In this document: piece after piece, positions 59,370 through 64,000 of the stretch | Layout: each line of letters opens with the position of its first letter | Position numbering within the stretch: position 1 is the stretch's first letter | Assembly (NCBI RefSeq): GCF_001998885.1 | Contig: NZ_CP019609.1 | Coordinates: 620,001 to 684,000, forward strand | From: Vagococcus penaei | GTDB taxonomy: Bacteria; Bacillota; Bacilli; Lactobacillales; Vagococcaceae | DNA: 64,000 nucleotides | Reading direction: 5' to 3' | Notes under the pieces: model-generated | What the model saw: only the letters and a program-made list of their open reading frames with translations | The model's database searches: none | Told to the model about the DNA's origin: nothing | Made by a program: the position numbers and the translations under genes

Positions 59370-61166
59370 AATCACTATTTGATATTTATCTAACTTTCGA
59401 TATAGGGTGCTTCTTGCCATTCCTAATGTCTTAGCTGTTTCTGTCATATGAAAATTAGTCTTTAGCAACGCTTGTTCTATCTGTTCTTTTTCAGTTAATA
59501 GCTCTTTTTTTACTTCTACTTTGTGACAATAATTAACTGAACCAGATTGAATAAGTTTTTGGATATCGGTCACTGTTGGCGCATTGTCTGGATAAAAGAG
59601 ATAAAGGCGTTCTAAAAAATTTAAAAACTCGCGAATATTTCCAGGCCAATGATTCTTTTTAACTTCTTGTCGGACAATGCCTAGCCAATTTGGAAACCAA
59701 TTATGTTCTTTACAGAAATAATCAATTAATCCATCCATATCTTCCAAGCGTTGACGTAATGGTGGCAAAGATAGCGGAAATACGTACAAGCGATAAAATA
59801 AATCTTCTCTAAATGACCCCTCAGTAACTAATTTTTTTAAATCTTTATTACTTGCTGTAATTAAACGAAAATTAACTGTATACGACTCGGTTCCTCCCAA
59901 AGGTGTTACTTGTTTATCCTCAAGCACACGTAAAAGGGAAACTTGCATTCGTGGTGACATACTATCTACCTCATCTAGAAATAGTGTTCCTTGGTCTGCT
60001 TGGCGAATTTTCCCAATATATCCCTCTTGATTAGCACCAGTAAAAGCCCCTGGTGCATAACCGAACAACTCACTTTCTAACAAATTTTCACTCAAAGCAC
60101 CACAGTTAACTGCTACTAACGATTGCTTTTTAACTGGACTATTGTAATGAATTGTCTTTGCTGACACTTCTTTACCACTACCAGTCTCACCAAAAATATG
60201 AATAGGTAACTGTGAGGTTGCAGTCCGTAGTAACTGATTTAAAAAGTCTTGATAAGCAGCATTTTTTGAGGGTATTCCAAAAGAAACATAGTCAATTTCT
60301 TGCACACGAGTTTTAGGTTTAATTTGATAAAAGTAACCAACAATTTTTTGCTCACGTGTCAATGGTGTCCGAATTAATTCATCTAAACATTGAGCCTTAA
60401 AGTGGGCAATTGATTTTAAGTACCAATCATCTAATCTTAGAGACCAATCAGATGACAACGACACAATTTTTTGATCCTTATTACAGATAATACCTTGTTG
60501 ATAAGTTGTCGGTAGTAAGTCTAGTAAGTCATCCACTAATTGACGACGTTGCTGTTGCTTCAATTTCTCATGGACACTCTTTGCAATCATTTGTAATGCC
60601 ATGACTGTCATTTGACTATCAATTTGTTCTTGGGGAGTAGAGATATTTAAGCATCCGATTAATTCACCTTCTGCATCATTAATCGGAACTGATTGACAAA
60701 CAAAAGGATGTGATGCTTGCGCATAGTGTTCATATTTGCGTACAACTGCACTTTCTTTCGTTCGTAAAGTGATGCCAATTGCATTGGTACCAACTGCCTT
60801 TTCCGTCCAAATGCTACCATCTAAAAAACGAATTTGATTAGCTAAATCTGTCGTTTCATGATTACCTGTACGCCAAATAACGATTCCAAGTTTATCTGTT
60901 AGTATAAACAGTGGTTGATGGTGATGAAAAAACTCAGAAAATTGCTTAATCTCAAATTTGACCAAGTCAATGACATAAGATAACTCGTGTCTTAAATTAT
61001 TTAGTTTGGGAATCGAAATTTTTTCGAAACCTTTTTCCGAATATGGGTTGACTTGATTTTCGTGACAATATTGCCAAGATTCCAAAATATGACTTGGAAT
61101 ATCTAACTTTTTAGGACTATTAGTTTGTACAAAGTTGAACCAAATATCTTTTGTTAACGTCATCAT
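59361..61166 (-). CDS. acoR: AcoR-type sigma-54-dependent transcriptional activator
   Basis: 601 residues. An N-terminal GAF-containing sensor region (about 60-190; FILTDKLGIVIWRTGNHETT) is followed by a central AAA+ domain with Walker A GETGSGKE, the sigma-54 contact loop GAFTGA (APGAFTGANQEGY), Walker B GTLFLDEVDS and the Arg-finger region. A C-terminal Fis-type HTH ends it (TETAKTLGMARSTLYRKLDK). Layout equals AcoR of Bacillus, activator of acetoin catabolism. The GAFTGA loop is intact, so it should open sigma-54 promoters. It lies upstream of lpd on the same strand. The SD GGAGGTAATGA fits ATG at 61166 or 61163. Confidence 0.92.
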   Translation of the reverse strand: MMTLTKDIWFNFVQTNSPKKLDIPSHILESWQYCHENQVNPYSEKGFEKISIPKLNNLRHELSYVIDLVKFEIKQFSEFFHHHQPLFILTDKLGIVIWRTGNHETTDLANQIRFLDGSIWTEKAVGTNAIGITLRTKESAVVRKYEHYAQASHPFVCQSVPINDAEGELIGCLNISTPQEQIDSQMTVMALQMIAKSVHEKLKQQQRRQLVDDLLDLLPTTYQQGIICNKDQKIVSLSSDWSLRLDDWYLKSIAHFKAQCLDELIRTPLTREQKIVGYFYQIKPKTRVQEIDYVSFGIPSKNAAYQDFLNQLLRTATSQLPIHIFGETGSGKEVSAKTIHYNSPVKKQSLVAVNCGALSENLLESELFGYAPGAFTGANQEGYIGKIRQADQGTLFLDEVDSMSPRMQVSLLRVLEDKQVTPLGGTESYTVNFRLITASNKDLKKLVTEGSFREDLFYRLYVFPLSLPPLRQRLEDMDGLIDYFCKEHNWFPNWLGIVRQEVKKNHWPGNIREFLNFLERLYLFYPDNAPTVTDIQKLIQSGSVNYCHKVEVKKELLTEKEQIEQALLKTNFHMTETAKTLGMARSTLYRKLDKYQIVIKK

Positions 61167-61224
61167 TCATTACCTCCCCTAAAGCGTTCATTTGATTACA
61201 TTATAACAGTTTTTTAATTGTAAT

Positions 61225-61258
61225 AAAAAAAGAATTCATCTTTTAATCAGATGAATCC
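61225..61258 (-). terminator. Terminator of rapZ-yvcK-whiA
   Basis: ATTCATCT/AGATGAAT arms with a 7-base loop and T7 on the minus strand, 7 bases past the whiA stop. Confidence 0.82.
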
Positions 61259-61264
61259 TTTAAA

Positions 61265-62191
61265 TTAAACTGTTAACTTGTCTGCAAATTCATTAATCTT
61301 ACGCATTCGATGATTAATTCCTGATTTTGAAATGGCACCAGAGGGCAACATTTCACCTAATTCTTTTAGACTAATTTCAGGATGTTCAACGCGTAATTCA
61401 GCCACTTCACGTAATTTTTCAGGTAGAGCTTCTAATCCAACTTTTTTAGCAATTAATTCAATATTTTGAATCTGTCGTTTAGCTGCATCTGCTGTCTTAT
61501 TCATATTAGCATTCTCACAATTCATTAAACGATTTACTGAATTACGTAAATCTCTAACAATTCGGACATCTTCGAACTTTAACATCGCATTTGTTGCTCC
61601 AATTAAAACTAAAAAATCCGCAATTTCCTCAGCACCTTTTAAATAAGTAATAAATCCATTACGTCGTTCTGAAATCCGCCCATTCAGTCCATAAAATTGT
61701 AACATTTCACATAAATCGACACATTGATCTTCATACATGGAATAAATTTCTAAATGGTAGCGACTAGTTTCTGGATTATTAACTGAGCCACCTGCTAAAA
61801 AGGCACCACGTAGATACGAACGCATCTTTTGCTCATTACCCATAATCTCTGAGCTAACTCGTGTATTGAACATCAGATTATCCATAATCTCTAAATCGGT
61901 CAAAATGGGTTGTGTCTCTTGTTTTAAACGCACAATGTAAACATTATTTTTTTTAAGTTTCATTTTACGACGAACCAACAATTCACTCGTGACTTGATAA
62001 TGATCTTTTAGCAAACTAAAAATACGTCTAGCAATCGCTGCGTTTTCTGTTTGAATATTAAGTACAAACTGTCGATTTACCAATGAAACAGCACCATTCA
62101 TTCGAATTAATGCTGCTAATTCAGCTTTAGCATGCTCTTTGTGAACTTCCAATGTGGTCAGTTCTTTTTTCACATCCGATGCAAAAGACAT
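61265..62191 (-). CDS. whiA: WhiA, DNA-binding protein of LAGLIDADG-like fold
   Basis: 308 residues. Starts [20 protein letters not shown]; the LAGLIDADG-derived core holds [20 protein letters not shown]. The C-terminal helix-turn-helix is [20 protein letters not shown] with [20 protein letters not shown]. In Firmicutes WhiA affects cell division and chromosome segregation rather than sporulation alone. Third gene of rapZ-yvcK-whiA. Confidence 0.96.
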   Translation of the reverse strand: MSFASDVKKELTTLEVHKEHAKAELAALIRMNGAVSLVNRQFVLNIQTENAAIARRIFSLLKDHYQVTSELLVRRKMKLKKNNVYIVRLKQETQPILTDLEIMDNLMFNTRVSSEIMGNEQKMRSYLRGAFLAGGSVNNPETSRYHLEIYSMYEDQCVDLCEMLQFYGLNGRISERRNGFITYLKGAEEIADFLVLIGATNAMLKFEDVRIVRDLRNSVNRLMNCENANMNKTADAAKRQIQNIELIAKKVGLEALPEKLREVAELRVEHPEISLKELGEMLPSGAISKSGINHRMRKINEFADKLTV

Positions 62192-62211
62192 CCTGACTCA
62201 CTCCCTTACTC

Positions 62212-63204
62212 TTAATATTTGGTACCAAATACCAACCTAAATAATTCTTCAACAACTTTGTTACCGTCGTGAAAAACTCCGCCATCACGTAATTCTAAAA
62301 AATCGGCTGAGATTACTCGACAGCCTTCATCACGAAGCCCTTGAAAATCATGACGGACTTGAACTAAGTATTCATCATAGATTTCAAAATCCATATAGCC
62401 ATCCGGAATCGGTTCAGTATTTACTAATACCGTATCAATAAACGGTGTCTTCAAATGACGGTGTAAAACACGAATATGATCGGCATCCGAAAATTGCTCA
62501 GTTTCGCCTTTCTGAGTCATAATATTGCAAATGTAGACAACTTCTGCATGACTCCGGACAAGTGCATCACCGATTTTCTCAATCATTAAGTTTGGTAAAA
62601 TACTCGTATACAAACTACCAGGACCTAAAACAACCATATCAGCTTCTTCAATCGCTGATACTACTTTACGTGACGGTTCAACTGGCCCATCCCCATCAGT
62701 ATTACTAACATAGACGTAATCAATATTTTTCCGGGCCTTTGCAATTGCGGATTCACCAGATAAAATTGTACCATCTTCAAATTTTGCATGAAGTGTCATT
62801 GATTGTTCAGAAGCAGGATAGATATGGCCATCCACATGCATAAACTTAGTTAGTAATTGAATAGCTTCGTATGTGCTATTACGCATTTCTGATAATGCCG
62901 CAATAATTAAGTTACCAATTGTGTGATTAGCTAAAAAATCATCTTCATCACGGAATCGATACTGAAAAATATCTTCCACTAACTGTGGCATATCAGATAG
63001 GGAAACTAAAACATTCCGTAAATCTCCTGGCGGACTCATTTTCATACTCTCACGTAATAACCCACTACTTCCACCATCATCTGCAACAGTTACTATCGCC
63101 GTAATATCAGCACTTTGATTGCGCAAAGCCTTCAAAATAACTGGAAGTCCTGTACCACCACCAATCACGACAATCTTCGGTTTTCTAATTCGGTACGTTT
63201 TCAT
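62212..63204 (-). CDS. yvcK: YvcK/GlmR, gluconeogenesis and cell-wall precursor factor
   Basis: 330 residues of the CofD-like UPF0052 family: [49 protein letters not shown]. GlmR binds UDP-GlcNAc in Bacillus and steers carbon to amino-sugar synthesis. Its ATG overlaps the rapZ stop (ATGA), so the genes are translationally coupled. Confidence 0.95.
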   Translation of the reverse strand: MKTYRIRKPKIVVIGGGTGLPVILKALRNQSADITAIVTVADDGGSSGLLRESMKMSPPGDLRNVLVSLSDMPQLVEDIFQYRFRDEDDFLANHTIGNLIIAALSEMRNSTYEAIQLLTKFMHVDGHIYPASEQSMTLHAKFEDGTILSGESAIAKARKNIDYVYVSNTDGDGPVEPSRKVVSAIEEADMVVLGPGSLYTSILPNLMIEKIGDALVRSHAEVVYICNIMTQKGETEQFSDADHIRVLHRHLKTPFIDTVLVNTEPIPDGYMDFEIYDEYLVQVRHDFQGLRDEGCRVISADFLELRDGGVFHDGNKVVEELFRLVFGTKY

Positions 63205-64000
63205 GAGCGATTTACGGTCTCCTTCCTTTTACCAACATCTCGGTGCGTAATATTTGTAGCATAGTCGGCTGAAATCCTTTTTCCTAACCGCTCCGTTAGT
63301 GCAACTGAACGGTGCTGACCACCTGTACAACCAATCGCAATGGTTAAATTCATCTTACCTTCTTTAACGTATCCAGGTAAAATACTTAAAATTAAAGCCT
63401 CATATTTTTGATAAAAATCTTCTGTCATCTCTGAATCCATGACGTAATCATATACTGGTTGGTCCATCCCATTTAACGGGCGTAATTCAGCCACATAATG
63501 TGGGTTCGGTAAAAAACGAACGTCCATTACTATATCAGCATCAATTGGTAAACCATACTTAAAGCCAAAAGATACTACTTGCACATGAAACGTTGATTCA
63601 TTTGTTGACGTAAAATTAGCAATAATTTGTTCGCGCAGTTGACGTGGTGCTAAATTAGTCGTATCAATCACTAACTGAGCTTCAGCTTTTAACTCTTTTA
63701 AAAGTTCACGTTCCCGAGCGATACCCTCAGTCACTAAACCATCCATTGCTAATGGATGAGCACGTCGTGTTTCTTTATAACGTGAAACTAACTCTTTATC
63801 TGAAGCATCTAAAAACATCACAGTTGTATCAACTAATTTAGTATTTTCAATTTCGATTAACATGCTTTGAATTTCTTCAAAAAAAGCACGTGAGCGTAAG
63901 TCAATCACCAAAGCAATTTTCGTAATTTTTCCAGATTCTTTAATTAATTCCCAAAATTTTGGTATTAAACTTGGAGGTAAATTATCAATACAGAAAAATC
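63201..64000 (-). CDS. rapZ: RapZ / YvcJ P-loop nucleotide-binding protein (partial, N-terminus cut)
   Basis: The frame is open to the window edge, so the P-loop N-terminus lies outside. Visible are [30 protein letters not shown], the stretch [14 protein letters not shown] and the C-terminal domain [41 protein letters not shown]. An internal GTG at 63911 is not the real start since the conserved sequence continues upstream. In Firmicutes YvcJ is a nucleotide-binding protein with GTPase activity linked to competence; in enterics RapZ guides GlmZ RNA decay. Confidence 0.95.
   Translation of the reverse strand, partial: FFCIDNLPPSLIPKFWELIKESGKITKIALVIDLRSRAFFEEIQSMLIEIENTKLVDTTVMFLDASDKELVSRYKETRRAHPLAMDGLVTEGIARERELLKELKAEAQLVIDTTNLAPRQLREQIIANFTSTNESTFHVQVVSFGFKYGLPIDADIVMDVRFLPNPHYVAELRPLNGMDQPVYDYVMDSEMTEDFYQKYEALILSILPGYVKEGKMNLTIAIGCTGGQHRSVALTERLGKRISADYATNITHRDVGKRKETVNRS

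Noticed and set aside
63201-63911. Complete 236-residue gene starting at GTG 63911
   Set aside because: Conserved RapZ sequence continues upstream to the window edge, so this is a partial gene rather than a complete one.

Overview
The window is chromosomal DNA from a low-GC Gram-positive bacterium of the Lactobacillales, most likely Enterococcaceae (Enterococcus/Vagococcus-like). This rests on: an A+T-rich genome with strong SD-type ribosome binding sites; the order comFA-comFC-hpf-secA; the order atpBEFHAGDC-DUF1146-murA-epuA; smpB-rnr-est-secG; an LPKTG wall-anchored protein; and the glycolytic order rpoN-cggR-gap-pgk-tpiA-gpmI-eno, followed further along by clpP and rapZ-yvcK-whiA, as in Listeria and relatives. 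The genus is an inference. Most of the window is core genome; I see no insertion sequence, prophage, integrase or CRISPR array.

Layout. 1-7.2 kb: secA (cut by the window edge), hpf, the competence genes comFC/comFA, a hydrolase, a lipoprotein, yigZ and a GntR/UTRA regulator with its own operator. 7.3-13.9 kb: a 59-residue basic protein, tRNA-Gln and tRNA-Tyr, a small DUF2969-like protein, and a branched-chain amino acid ABC importer (livJ-H-M-G-F) ending in a CBS-ACT sensor protein. 13.5-22.5 kb: yidD, epuA, murA, DUF1146 and the complete F1Fo ATP synthase operon. 22.6-27 kb: smpB, rnr (with an apparent frameshift), est, secG and a tautomerase. 27-33 kb: an isomalto-oligosaccharide import and hydrolysis operon (msmEFG-dexB) behind a LacI-type regulator gene that carries a frameshift; its promoter has two matching palindromic operators and a cre-like site. 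33-36.7 kb: a 1238-residue LPXTG surface protein with three near-identical 282-bp SpaA/Cna_B repeats and five 60-bp stalk repeats. 37-44 kb: an accessory block of small regulators (MocR, AraC, YafY/WYL), an EamA transporter, a serine hydrolase and a DJ-1/PfpI protein. 44-51.6 kb: the glycolytic operon under CggR. 51.6-54.5 kb: rpoN (sigma-54), tRNA-Arg, clpP behind a CtsR box, and a cytoplasmic DsbA-like protein. 54.6-61.2 kb: an acetoin dehydrogenase operon (lpd-acoA-acoB-acoC) with a sigma-54 promoter and an AcoR-type activator gene. 61.3-64 kb: whiA, yvcK and partial rapZ.

How it fits together. The clearest regulatory circuit is rpoN plus an AcoR-like enhancer-binding protein acting on a near-consensus -24/-12 promoter in front of the acetoin genes, with a cre-like site between enhancer region and promoter. 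The msm/dex operon shows a similarly readable sugar switch, but its regulator is frameshifted in a T8 run. rnr carries an apparent one-base deficit in an A7 run. Both lie in homopolymers and may be sequencing errors, slippage sites or real lesions. I did not find a convincing novel defence or biosynthetic system. The most useful leads are the two frameshifts, the sigma-54 acetoin circuit, the msm operator pair and the symmetrical divergent promoter at 38.6 kb.
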